This document shows positions 10,033 through 19,096 of a stretch of 64,000 nucleotides of DNA, one piece after another. A program made the translations under genes and the position numbers. The stretch is from positions 744,001-808,000 of the forward strand of contig CP072538.1 in the NCBI GenBank assembly GCA_021730105.1. Direction: 5' to 3'. The notes beneath the pieces were generated by a model. The model was not told the DNA's origin, searched no databases, and saw only the letters and a program-made list of their open reading frames with translations. Each line of letters starts with the position of its first letter. Position 1 is the first letter of the stretch. The DNA is from Candidatus Ruthia sp. Plio_17_S18 (lineage in GTDB: Bacteria > Pseudomonadota > Gammaproteobacteria > PS1 > Pseudothioglobaceae).

Positions 10033-11661
10033 TTAATTAAATTGTTTGAATTCTTCTAATAACGTTTTAGTATTTTGAGAATAATCAATTGGCACATCAA
10101 TTATATGTACACCACCTGCGTTAAAAGCTTGTTCCATTACAGGAATCAATTCATTCGCTGAGATTATTTTATGCCCTTTGACGCCATAGCTATCTGCATA
10201 TTTAACAAAATCAGGATTATTAAAATTCAAGCCAAAATCAACCAAGCCTTGTGCTGCTTGCTTCCATTTAATCATGCCATAACCTTCATCAGTAAAAATC
10301 AATACAATTAAGTTGAGTTTTAAACGCATGGCAGTTTCTAGTTCTTGAGAGTTCATCATAAAACCACCATCACCACATACAGCCACCACTTGGCGCTCAG
10401 GATACATCAATGCACATGTCATTGCTGCAGGCAGTCCTGCACCCATCGTTGCAAGCGCATTATCTAATAGCAATGTATTGGGCTGGTAAGTGTGATAATG
10501 ACGCGCAAACCAAAGCTTAAACATGCCATTATCAAGTGAGACGATACCGTCATCATCTAGCACGTTGCGTACATCAGCCACAACGCGTTGTGGTAGCATG
10601 GGAAATGAATCATCCTCGTCTAAATGATGAATGGCATAACGAATTTTCTCACGAATGGGTGCTGCCCACAAGGACTCACACTGGCGCCCTTCCATTGACT
10701 TTCTAATTCTAGAGATTGAATTAGCAATATCTCCAATTAATTCAATTTGAGGATAATAAATATCTTTAAATTGTGCACTTTTAAAGTTAATATGCATGAT
10801 TTGCATATCACCTTGCATGATAAAAGGAGGCTTTTCGATAATATCATGTCCAATATTAACAATTAAATCAGCTTTTTTAATAACCTCGTGCACATAATCC
10901 TTAGAAGAAAAAGCAGCAGTTCCAATAAACTGATTATGACAACCATCAACCACTCCCTTGCCCATCTGTGTATTAAAAAATAAAATACCTGTCTCTTGCA
11001 CGAAACGGCTTAAAGGCTTTCTAATGCGTCCCCTATTAGCGCCAGCACCTACTAACAACAAAGGTTGTTTGGCATTTTTTATCGCTTCAACTGCAACGCT
11101 AATAGTCCAATTACTTGCAAAAGTTCGGTGATGAATTTGCTTAGTAAACACTTCATCATTTCTAACTTCTTCTTCAGCAATATCTTCAGGTAATTCCAAG
11201 TGTACCGCACCAGGGCGCTCTTCTTCAGCAATGCGAAATGCTCCACGTACCAATGCCGGGATTTGTCGACCATATACAATTTGATCAGAATCTTTAGTTA
11301 GTGGCCCCATCATACGCACAATATCAAGAATTTGAAACTTTCCTTGCAAGCCTGCTTTAATGGGTTTCTGTCCTGTAATGATGACCATTGGCATCGCACC
11401 TAATTGAGCATAAGCAATAGCAGTAACTAAGTTAGTTGCACCCGGACCTAACGTTGCTAAACACACGCCAGCTGTACCAGTTAATCTCCCATAAGTCGCT
11501 GCCATGAAAGCAGCGGCTTGCTCATGACGAGTAAGTACGAATTTAATTGATGAATTTCTTAATGAATCCAATAAGTATAAATTTTCCTCACCTGGAATGC
11601 CAAAAATATACTCAACTCCTTCGTTTTCAAGCGCTTTTACAAATAAATCAGATGCTTTCAT
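10033..11661 (-). CDS. Thiamine-diphosphate-dependent enzyme, acetolactate synthase large-subunit-like
   Basis: 542 residues from an ATG at 11661 (MKASDLFVKALENEGVEYIF), which has an AGGA ribosome site; the frame is open further upstream but that part overlaps the neighbouring gene. It shows the catalytic Glu in LTRHEQAAAFMAATYGR, the FAD/central domain, and the cofactor-binding motif CGDGGFMMNSQELETA. Members of this subgroup are usually annotated as acetolactate synthases but lie away from ilvH and ilvC. Here it sits with an aldehyde dehydrogenase and a broken FMN-binding glutamate-synthase-like gene, so a catabolic 2-oxo acid decarboxylase or carboligase role is as likely as valine biosynthesis. 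Confidence 0.82.
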   Translation of the reverse strand: MKASDLFVKALENEGVEYIFGIPGEENLYLLDSLRNSSIKFVLTRHEQAAAFMAATYGRLTGTAGVCLATLGPGATNLVTAIAYAQLGAMPMVIITGQKPIKAGLQGKFQILDIVRMMGPLTKDSDQIVYGRQIPALVRGAFRIAEEERPGAVHLELPEDIAEEEVRNDEVFTKQIHHRTFASNWTISVAVEAIKNAKQPLLLVGAGANRGRIRKPLSRFVQETGILFFNTQMGKGVVDGCHNQFIGTAAFSSKDYVHEVIKKADLIVNIGHDIIEKPPFIMQGDMQIMHINFKSAQFKDIYYPQIELIGDIANSISRIRKSMEGRQCESLWAAPIREKIRYAIHHLDEDDSFPMLPQRVVADVRNVLDDDGIVSLDNGMFKLWFARHYHTYQPNTLLLDNALATMGAGLPAAMTCALMYPERQVVAVCGDGGFMMNSQELETAMRLKLNLIVLIFTDEGYGMIKWKQAAQGLVDFGLNFNNPDFVKYADSYGVKGHKIISANELIPVMEQAFNAGGVHIIDVPIDYSQNTKTLLEEFKQFN

Positions 11662-11674
11662 TTTTTTTATTTTC

Positions 11675-13173
11675 CTATTCAGATTGGGAAGGGTAGGCTT
11701 CATCCATAGCAGCAGAACTACCATCGTTTTGAACGATGCGAACATGAGATCTATTAAGCTCTAGTGGCTCTTTCACGCCACAAGAATGAGTAATAATCTC
11801 CACTGCATGGGTTATATTACGAACATAATTAGCCACCTTTAATGCTTTGTTTTCTGGATTTAGCCCTTTTTGCAAACACTTATTATGATTGGTAATACCA
11901 GTGGGGCAAGTATTTTTATTACACTTTAGCGCTTGAATATAACCCAGTGAAAACATAAATCCACGTGCTGAAACCACAAAATCAGCACCTGCGCACAACA
12001 CCCATGCCACACCAGCTGGTGTAATTAACTTACCAGAGGTAATGACTTTCACACGCTGTTTTAAATTATATTGATTAAGCGTATCTACTAAAAACGGTAA
12101 CGTCTTTTTAATAGGGAGTACAACATTATCAAGTAGCGACATGGGTGCTGCACCTGTGCCACCATCACCACTATCAAGAGCGATAAAATCAAGTGCGCAA
12201 GCATCACTTCGCTTGTTAATTTCTTTAAAGAAATCATCTATCCACGCCGTTGCACCAATCACAGACTTAAATCCAGTGGGTTTTCTTGTCACCTCACGCA
12301 CATGATTAATCATACTAAGCAAATCATTAATTGAAGTGATATCTACATGTAAATTGGGTGAAATAGCATCTTCGCCCATACTAATGCCACGAATTTCAGC
12401 AATTTGCTTGGTTACTTTTTCCTTTGGTAAAATACCGCCCTTACCTGGTTTATCGCCTTGACTCATCTTAATTTCAAACATTTTTACTTGGTCGTGTGCG
12501 GCAATCTCAAGCAATTTTTCATCACTTAATTTGCTCATTTCATCACGCACGCCATATTTAAGCCGTACCAATTTGAAAAACAATATCTGCATCACCTTCT
12601 AAATGATAAGGCGATAAACCAGGTAAGGGCGGTATTGTACCAACAATTTGCCATTCTTGCTGCGCCATTTGACAGTGCCAATACTTCAGGTCTTGAAATG
12701 GCATCAAAACTCATACCTGATATATTAAAAACTGATTTTGCCTGATAAGGCTGTTTACAAAAATCTCTTCCAATGGTAACAGGATGTGTCTCTACAGCAT
12801 CTTCATCCAAAGTAGGGAAGGGGCAATTGGTAAAAAGTACCGTACCAACAGGATTAATATTTTTAGTTGAGCCAAATGCAACCGTGGCATTGTTATTATT
12901 TGCTGCTTTATGCACCCAATCTCTCTCTGCACGGTTAAAGAGCACTTCCTCTCTATCCATGGTAAAAAAATACTTACGAAAAATTCGCCTAAACTTTGAG
13001 AAAATAGAGCGCAAATGCCCAACAACTGGATAATTTAGTACAATTGCACTTTTACTTTGATTAATGTCGATAACAACCAGAACAACCAAACCTATAACAA
13101 AAATAAACAACGTAGAAAGTTTTTCTAAAATAAGCGTAACCGTTCTAACAGTTTCCATCATTTCAATTTTCAT
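11675..13173 (-). pseudogene. FMN-binding glutamate synthase family protein, two frameshifts
   Basis: From ATG 13173 (good AAAAGGAG site) the first frame has one or two membrane segments, then NYPVVGHLRSIFSKFRR and VTIGRDFCKQPYQAKSVFNI, typical of the stand-alone GltB central-domain family. Around 12625 the reading changes to GLSPYHLEGDADIVFQIGT. Near 12575 an extra T shifts it again to KYGVRDEMSKLSDEKL. The rest (to 11675) carries the FMN-site region DSGDGGTGAAP and the cysteine motif CNKNTCPTGI. Two separate lesions at conserved positions make a functional product unlikely. It is transcribed ahead of the thiamine-diphosphate enzyme. Confidence 0.85.
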
Positions 13174-13202
13174 TAATGACTCCTTTTTATTAGCAACACT
13201 TC

Positions 13203-13604
13203 TTACAAATTAAACGATCCAATGACAACTTTCCCTTGCCCATAAACAACTGTTAAGAGCCACATAATACCCCAAAATGTATGATCATAAAACCCACCTT
13301 CCCACAAAATAGGGTAGGACACCACTTCAATAATATTAAATAAAAACAACATAAGCGTTGTTAAACGTGTTGCCAACCCAAGCACTAAAAATATGGGTAA
13401 AACAAGCTCTGCTGCTGTACTTAAATAAACTGCTAATTCCCAAGGAATAAGGGGTACGCTGTATTCTGATTCAAATAAATATAAGGTTGAATCCCAGGCA
13501 TTAAATTTAATCTAGTCAGCACTAAAAAAAGCATCTGCAACATAAAGATAAAGACGTACAAATAATTTAAGAAAATCGTTGCTAAATATATAAATTTTGT
13601 TCAA
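13203..13604 (-). pseudogene. DoxX family membrane protein with premature stop
   Basis: A continuous frame from a TTG at 13604 reads FLKLFVRLYLYVADAFFSAD, then TAG at 13512-13514, then NAWDSTLYLFESEYSVPLIP, ELAVYLSTAAELVLPIFL and SYPILWEGGFYDH. These are hallmark DoxX sequences with four predicted membrane segments. The single amber codon near codon 31 is the only lesion, so the inactivation is probably recent. The TTG overlaps the stop of the upstream DUF2063 gene, showing former translational coupling. DoxX proteins often accompany DUF692/DUF2063 operons. Confidence 0.82.
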
Positions 13605-14132
13605 AAATCTGACTGACTTATTTTACTAACCACAACTTCTAAATTCCTCTTGGCTATTAAAACATACTGCGCTTGCCCTGTAAGGTTTAAATCTTCGTTG
13701 CTTTCATTTAATTGCCAAATATCTATAATGGGATAAATAGAATGTATTAAAGTTGTGCATTGTCACTATGGTAGCATAGCTCATAATGCTTTTCAAAATA
13801 GGCGATATCAATTAGCTTACAAGGCTTAAAACCTTTTAAAAATTGAGCAAGAAACTGGCCATAATTTTGCAAATAACCAGCACTAGGTGAGGATATACAC
13901 TAATGTAATTTTTTGCCCATAATTTGAAAAAATCTTCGCCTACTAGACGCAATATACAACTATAGCTTGGTTTAAGTGCATCAATTAAACTTAAGATATA
14001 GTGGTTGCGATAAATCTGAATCAACTCAGCAGCATTAAAATCACCTTGCGCTTGGTCATTAATAACATCGCTAGAAAAAGTAGTTTGAACGGCTTTAAGT
14101 ATTGAGTATTTTTTGCGCTTTTTGAGCTTCAT
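13601..14132 (-). pseudogene. DUF2063 (HvfC/BufC-like) protein, frameshifted
   Basis: The N-terminal half (TTFSSDVINDQAQGDFNAAE, QIYRNHYILSLIDALKPSY) is a DUF2063 DNA-binding-like domain. After YISVYPH the frame shifts and continues PSAGYLQNYGQFLAQFLKG and DIAYFEKHYELCYHSDNAQL, then a stop and a third frame (IHSIYPIIDIWQLNESNEDL) running to TGA at 13601. In known systems this partner works with a DUF692 multinuclear iron enzyme to modify a peptide precursor. At least two lesions are present. Confidence 0.8.
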
Positions 14133-14936
14133 TCAATAAAACTGATAAAGTTGTAATATTGTTATCCCACTCAATTAGGGTGGGTTTTTGATCAAACTTC
14201 TGAATGGTTTTTTGGTACAAACCCCATACCTGCTCACTCACTTTGGAACCGTAGTCATCAATATAAATATCACCCTTCTCATAAATGTTTATTGCATGCC
14301 CTGTTAGATGAATCTCATCCACATACTCACCATTAATGGGATTTAAGTAATCAAATGCATCATAACCAAAATTTTGACAACTGACATAAACATTATTAAT
14401 ATCAAGCCATAATCCACAACCTGTTAGGTCGGACAATTGGGCATAAAAATCCCACTCATGCATTTTAGATTCACCAAATTGCAAATAAGAAGAAGGATTT
14501 GCCTGCCTAAATAATCCTGAGTTTGCCTAACTTTATCAACAAAATGAGCTAGACTTTCTTTTGTATAAGGAATTGGTAACAAATCATTAAAATTTGGTAA
14601 CAAATCATTAAAATATTGACCATTGACACTCCTCCAACTCAAATGCTCGGAAAATAGTTTTGGCTTATACCTATTAATAGCATGCTTCAACTGGTTTAAA
14701 TGATTCTGATTCAACTTATCAGACGAGCCTAAAGACAGTCCAACACCGTGCAAACTTAATGGATAATATTGCGCTATTTTATCCAATTGATAAGTATACT
14801 TACCTTGAGAGAGAAAATTCTCAGCATGTACTTCTAACCAAGCAATATCTGGCTTTTCATTAACAAATTGTGTCAAATGTTGATGTCTTAACCATATATC
14901 AACACTGTTTGGTGCTATTAGCAAAACTTCCACCAA
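14095..14936 (-). pseudogene. DUF692 (HvfB/BufB/MbnB-like) multinuclear iron enzyme, broken
   Basis: The N-terminal part has LRHQHLTQF, DIAWLEVHAENFLSQGKY, PLSLHGVGLSLGSSDKLN and KLFSEHLSWRS, the DUF692 TIM-barrel metal-ligand motifs. After DYLGRQ about ten bases are missing; another frame resumes as NPSSYLQFGESKMHEWDFYA and then CGLWLDINNVYVSCQNFGYD and EIHLTGHA. A perfect 21-bp tandem duplication (14573-14593 and 14594-14614) also inserts seven extra residues. DUF692 enzymes use an iron cluster to modify cysteines in ribosomally made peptides; no precursor peptide gene is visible nearby. Confidence 0.85.
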
Positions 14937-15341
14937 GGTTTTGTTGACCTTAGCAGCACTTTAGTGGTGCTTAATCCTTTATCAATCCAGCCATTATTAA
15001 TACCACCACTCAATTCAAAGATATGTTGATAATCTATCTTAGCATTTACAAACCTACCAATAGCGTGAGCGCAAACCAAAATAAATGGCCGTACTTTTGG
15101 TCTTAACAATGCTAGACAAATTGACTAGCCACTTTTGCGTGTTGTAATTACCCTTGTTGTCAAAAAATGTTAGCTTATGCGTTCCAGGAATAATGCCATA
15201 TTTATCGACTTCGTTTTGTTGGAGAACATCAATAATTACAACTCCTTGAGCTATTTTATCTTGTACTTTCCTAATTGAGAGTGTCGTAAAATCAGCAAAA
15301 ACTTCTAATGACAATAAGTATATTAAAACCCATCTTTTCAC
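14918..15341 (-). pseudogene. Rhodanese-like domain protein, frameshifted
   Basis: From a GTG at 15341 comes an export-signal-like start (WVLIYLLSLEVFADF), then a rhodanese fold (GVVIIDVLQQNEVDKYGIIP, GTHKLTFFDNKGNYNTQKW). Near 15095 the frame changes to RPFILVCAHAIGRFVNAKI and IFELSGGINNGWIDKG, which contains the active-site cysteine loop. It would be a periplasmic single-domain sulfurtransferase or sulfur carrier if repaired. It lies directly upstream of the DUF692 remnant in the same decayed operon. Confidence 0.75.
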
Positions 15342-15344
15342 GTC

Positions 15345-15519
15345 TTATTTTTTACAACTAGAACACCCAAACACGGAATAAAGTGAACACTGACCCTGGT
15401 AGCAGTGGAACAATACCAATCCAAGCCCATAAAGCACCACTATAAAGCACGTAAATAATTAATGCAATACCAATTATTATTCTTAAAATTTTATCGATAC
15501 CGCCTACGTTTTGTTTCAT
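15345..15519 (-). pseudogene. DUF2892 (YgaP-like) inner membrane protein, frameshifted at C-terminus
   Basis: Too short for most ORF callers. From ATG 15519 it reads KQNVGGIDKILRIIIGIALI and then GALWAWIGIVPLLPG, the DUF2892 two-helix pattern. The C-terminal cysteine tail (CSLYSVFGCSSCKK) lies in a different frame, so one base has been gained or lost. DUF2892 proteins are often coupled to rhodanese domains, matching the gene that follows. Confidence 0.7.
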
Positions 15520-15560
15520 CTTAATTTATCCAAAAAAAAACTTAAGAGGAGGTTAGGCTG

Positions 15561-15797
15561 CCATTAGTAATGAACAGTTAGATTTCTTGAGTACACTTGA
15601 ACAAGAGCCAATCCATCAACAACTAACTCAGTGCCTAAAACAACTCAAACCAGAAATTATGAACGTTTTACTAATGTCTTACTTCAATGGCTTGACTTAT
15701 GAAGGTATTGCAAAAACACCAAACTCCACCCCATTAACACGATTAAAACATGGGTACGTAGAGCCTGCCAATACTTAAAAATGTATGGAGAACAACC
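15561..15797 (+). pseudogene. Remnant of ECF sigma factor (region 4)
   Basis: Only the C-terminal region survives: QCLKQLKPEIMNVLLMSYFN, GLTYEGIAK, then after a frame change PINTIKTWVRRACQYLKM, the helix-turn-helix that binds the -35 box. Region 2 and the start are missing. It diverges from the DUF2892-rhodanese-DUF692-DUF2063-DoxX remnants. DUF692/DUF2063 operons in other proteobacteria are commonly controlled by ECF sigma factors, so this was probably their regulator. Confidence 0.78.
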
Positions 15798-16129
15798 ATG
15801 CCTTATAATCATTTTCTTGCCTTTCAATACTAGGACTATTAAACAAGAAAGACAAGCCATTGAAAGAACTCCAGCCTTTGAACGAGTGCTCAAAAACTGG
15901 CAGTTACACTTAACAAAGTTAAATATAAACGCCACTTAGAAAACAAACATCAGAACAAATTTGGCGCAATATTAATCATCAAATAAAGCCTAAAAAAGTC
16001 AACATAATTCACACCTTGTTAAATACTTAGCGTTACACACTTAGTACGTTTGTAACGCTAAGCCTAATATTTAGCCTTACTTTTTTTAATCAAAACGCGA
16101 CACCTCAATTGGGCTGGAAAAATAATTAA
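15798..16129 (+). pseudogene. Remnant of anti-sigma factor (RskA/ChrR-like)
   Basis: Begins at ATG 15798 with a GGAG site overlapping the sigma remnant (MPYNHFLAFQ). It continues in other frames with LGLLNKKD, RTPAFERVLKNWQLHLTKLN and SEQIWRNINHQIKPKK, then a single membrane segment (LSTFVTLSLIFSLTFF) and a stop at 16127-16129. Short N-terminal zinc-domain-like part, interfacial helices and one transmembrane helix are the usual anti-sigma layout. Several frame changes show that it is dead together with its sigma partner. Confidence 0.65.
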
Positions 16130-16595
16130 GACAATAATATTAATAGGACTTAGCGCTTTTGCATTACAAGCATTTGCTCTAGATTTTGTTTACAGCAAAT
16201 ACGCTTGGTTTGGTGCAGACAGCGAGGGCAATGAATATGTTATTGAAGGCTATGATACGGTGAATTATTTCACACAAAATACACCTGCTAAAGGTAGTAC
16301 AGACTTTACATTTGAATACCAAAACAAACAATGGCATTTCAAAAATGCAAACAACTTATCCTTGTTTAAAGCTAATCCTAAAAAATACGCATCGCAAGAC
16401 GTAGGGCATTGCGCCTGGCGCATGGGCATGGATGGTGAGAGTGTTTATGGCGACCCAACTCTTTGGACGATTGTTGATAGCAAGATTTATCTTAATTACA
16501 ACCAAGAAGTAAATCGTCGCTGGAATAAAGACATTGCCGGCTTTTTTATTAAAGTCAACCAATTTTGGCTAGGAAAAATCAATTTAAAACCATGA
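16122..16595 (+). CDS. YHS domain-containing exported protein (start codon apparently lost)
   Basis: A continuous frame of about 157 codons encodes a signal-peptide-like start (TIILIGLSAFALQAFA) and a YHS domain: VIEGYDTVNYFTQNTPAKG, QNKQWHFKNANNLSLFKANP, then DVGHCAWRMGMDGESV and DPTLWTIVDSKIYLNYN. YHS domains bind metal, and many such proteins are linked to copper or heavy-metal responses, in keeping with the neighbouring ECF-sigma remnant. No ATG, GTG or TTG precedes the signal peptide in frame. The expected position after GGAAAA is ATA (16122-16124), suggesting an ATG to ATA change; the first usable GTG is at 16260, after the signal. The gene may therefore be silent. Confidence 0.65.
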   Translation: MIKTIILIGLSAFALQAFALDFVYSKYAWFGADSEGNEYVIEGYDTVNYFTQNTPAKGSTDFTFEYQNKQWHFKNANNLSLFKANPKKYASQDVGHCAWRMGMDGESVYGDPTLWTIVDSKIYLNYNQEVNRRWNKDIAGFFIKVNQFWLGKINLKP

Positions 16596-16603
16596 ACTAA
16601 TTT

Positions 16604-17526
16604 TTAAGGGTTTAGAAGCAATCCAACCCCACTAGAATAACGGCGAAGATAATTACTTCATCAAAAAATAATATCCAAGCGTAATCAGAATAACCAGTAA
16701 AAGGTGAAGATGACCAACAATTGCCAGAATACATATTAGGAAAAGCTTGTTGATTTATTGTTGGCCGCTGATAATCACCAAGATCATCACTTTTACATAC
16801 GTAAAAACCCTCGCTTTTTCTGGTATCCCAAGTGTCTTTCTTGTAGTTAAGTTTTTTACCATTAGAGCAATAAAATAAAGTATTGAGTTCTTTAATAGTT
16901 GTCATTCTCCAATCAGAATATCCTGAAAAATTAGCACTTAAATTGGTGGTAGAACGCCATGTATACTTTTTAATATCACCTATGCAAGTCTCGCTATTCC
17001 ACTTTTTTCCCATTGAGCAACGCATCCACATTAACCCTGTCGTAACATCTGTTACTGTGCCGTTGCAATTACCTCTATACTTATCAATACTAACACCACT
17101 TTAGTGTTTGCATTCTTGTATATTTTGTTTTTCTTTTTCGCTGCTTTAGCTTATACCTAAATACTGATTACCAGTTAACATAGAGAGTACATTAACGCTC
17201 ATTCTTTTTTCTAGTTCACTTAACTCTTTGAATAATTTATTTGCCTTTTCATTAGAAAAATAACTAAAATCTTGTCTTATAGGTTCGTAATTTTTTAACA
17301 AATTACATATATAAATTAAGTCATTTCTATACTTCTGGACAGAATTACCCCCAGAGTATTCTTAAAAAGAATTTCTAAATTAATAACATTATTGTAAGTA
17401 TCACTGCTCGAAACAATCAAACATCATTTCTGCATCATCACTAGGGTAATTAGTCTTTACTGGTAAATAAAACATTACTATTAATGCCAAGGTTAAGATT
17501 GAGAATTTAGTCGCTAATTCTACCAT
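16604..17526 (-). pseudogene. DUF1566 (Lcl-like) membrane-anchored protein, several lesions
   Basis: An N-terminal membrane segment (MVELATKFSILTLALIVMFY) is followed after frame changes by helical sequence (VINLEILFK, QDFSYFSNEKANKLFKEL) ending at a stop near 17150. Further on comes the DUF1566 core: GTVTDVTTGLMWMRCSMGKK, NFSGYSDWRMTTIKELNTL, CWSSSPFTGYSDYAWILFF. After FFDE the frame shifts again; the expected ending SNYLRRYSSGVGLLLNP lies in another frame, stopping at 16604. DUF1566 domains are common in surface or secreted proteins of marine bacteria. At least three lesions. Confidence 0.75.
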
Positions 17527-17649
17527 TAGAAAACTATTTACGAAATAATCTATAGCTATCTTTCGACAAATTTTGAGAAAACCTCTCAATGGTAATGAAA
17601 TTTTAAAAAATTAGTTTTAACACATCTTTAAAATAGACCTATAGCAACA

Positions 17650-18216
17650 TTAATACGAAAAATAATGACCTGATTTGAAAATACCCGTGATAATTGAGAT
17701 ATAAATGATTGAGGTGATTGAGGTGCCAGCAATAACACCTATCAGAATATTTTTGAGTTTAATATCAATGATTGATAAAAAATAAATCAATACATTAATT
17801 GATATACCAGGAATAAAGCATAGTGCAAAAATAATAGGAGTTTCTTTGCTTTTAATTTTTTGCTCAAACTGAAGTATTTTTTTTGGCACCTTAAAATTAA
17901 GTTTATGGGCAAAATTGTAAATAATCAAACAGTAGCTAATTATCGCTATTTGGATGGCAAAAAACACCTGAGTGAAAGAAAAAAAGTAAATGCCTGCTAA
18001 TAAAAATGCAGTACCAGGTAGAAGTGTCAAACCTCTGACAATCAATATCACAATATAAACTGAATAAGAAATTAAAAAGTTTTGTCCACTTAAAAATTCT
18101 TTAAGCATAGCTGGATCAAGCTTATATCCACTTAAGTAAAAGTAAACTACCACAGCAATATTAAGCAAAATAAAGCCGTAAAACAGGTATTTTTTATCAA
18201 TATTTTTCATGATCAA
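17650..18216 (-). CDS. VTT/DedA-like (TVP38/TMEM64) membrane protein
   Basis: 188 residues, strongly hydrophobic with about five membrane segments. The central part RGLTLLPGTAFLLAGIYFF and the late FALCFIPGISINVLIYF resemble the SNARE-associated/VTT fold of DedA and TVP38 proteins, which includes re-entrant loops with Pro-Gly. It overlaps the end of the ATP-grasp gene by about 20 bases, so it belongs to the same operon and may move or protect the product. Transport substrate unknown. Confidence 0.7.
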   Translation of the reverse strand: MIMKNIDKKYLFYGFILLNIAVVVYFYLSGYKLDPAMLKEFLSGQNFLISYSVYIVILIVRGLTLLPGTAFLLAGIYFFSFTQVFFAIQIAIISYCLIIYNFAHKLNFKVPKKILQFEQKIKSKETPIIFALCFIPGISINVLIYFLSIIDIKLKNILIGVIAGTSITSIIYISIITGIFKSGHYFSY

Positions 18217-19096
18217 AAATTTGTATTTTGTTTAACTGGTGATAAAAAGCGGACAAATCTTCACTTTTTCCATATCTGGGTTTATTATGCATTGCTAAAA
18301 ATGGTCGTGAATTAAGCTCCAAAAAAATACACGCCTGTGCATTAAAGTCAACCTCAATACCTTGATTGCAAATCACATCAATGCCTAGAATATTAGCATC
18401 AAAAAAACTAAGTATCTTGTTCAAATCCTGTCTATTTTTTTCAGTTAAGATGTTTTTATCGATAATTTCAACACTAGAGCCTAATTTCAATGCTATTTTG
18501 TGATGTAAATATATCTTCTGTCCAATATTAGGTACGCTGGACAATTTCATTTTTTGTTTCTTGAGGTGTTGTTTGATGGATAAATTCTTAGGAATAGAAT
18601 GAACAATTGGCGCTAAGTTCATCTTTACCCTAATCAGATTCTCATCATCAATAAGTTGGTCTATATCATTCACACCATCGCCGATAACAAAAGGAGGGTA
18701 ACGCCTGAGTATTGACATGACCCCAAACTTAGTCATCACCACGCGATAATTTTTGCCCAATAAATATTGTTCAATAATACTTACTGGCCACCATTTTTTA
18801 ACACCTATACTAGCTATTAGCAATTCTGTATAACTATTAATAGGAAAATATGCCCCTCTAGAAAAACCACCAACATTGGGTTTAATAACTAAAGGAAACT
18901 TATTTTTTTTAGCAAATTTAAATGCATCAACAGGATTAATAAAAGTTCTGCCTTGGGCATAGGGCAAATTATTTTTCTCAAAAGCTATTCGAGCCTGCGC
19001 TTTAGAACGACAAGCTCGGCGCACCCTTAACGGATTGTAATCACTGCAGCCTGATAAAAAAAATCGTGACAAAAATCGATACAGCCAATGCGTCAT
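18197..19096 (-). CDS. ATP-grasp carboxylate-amine ligase (cyanophycin synthetase/GshF-like domain)
   Basis: 299 residues. Sequence features of a cyanophycin-synthetase-type ATP-grasp fold: nucleotide-binding lysine region FPLVIKPNVGGFSRGAYF, IIEQYLLGKNYRVVMTKFG, the characteristic PPFVIGDGVNDIDQLID, and the metal-binding end CIFLELNSRPFLAMHNKPR (ELN/NSRP). Such enzymes join a carboxylate to an amine via an acyl-phosphate. It lacks the Mur-ligase domain of true cyanophycin synthetase. It overlaps the second ATP-grasp gene by four bases. Substrates are unknown; the neighbouring decarboxylase suggests an amine acceptor. Confidence 0.8.
   Translation of the reverse strand: MTHWLYRFLSRFFLSGCSDYNPLRVRRACRSKAQARIAFEKNNLPYAQGRTFINPVDAFKFAKKNKFPLVIKPNVGGFSRGAYFPINSYTELLIASIGVKKWWPVSIIEQYLLGKNYRVVMTKFGVMSILRRYPPFVIGDGVNDIDQLIDDENLIRVKMNLAPIVHSIPKNLSIKQHLKKQKMKLSSVPNIGQKIYLHHKIALKLGSSVEIIDKNILTEKNRQDLNKILSFFDANILGIDVICNQGIEVDFNAQACIFLELNSRPFLAMHNKPRYGKSEDLSAFYHQLNKIQIFDHEKY

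Noticed and set aside
11662..11745. Upstream extension of the thiamine-diphosphate enzyme
   Set aside because: It overlaps the end of the preceding gene, is not family-like, and ATG 11661 has a ribosome site.
12773..13033. Plus-strand open frame of 86 codons opposite the FMN glutamate-synthase-like gene
   Set aside because: It is a shadow of recognisable minus-strand coding sequence and resembles no protein family.
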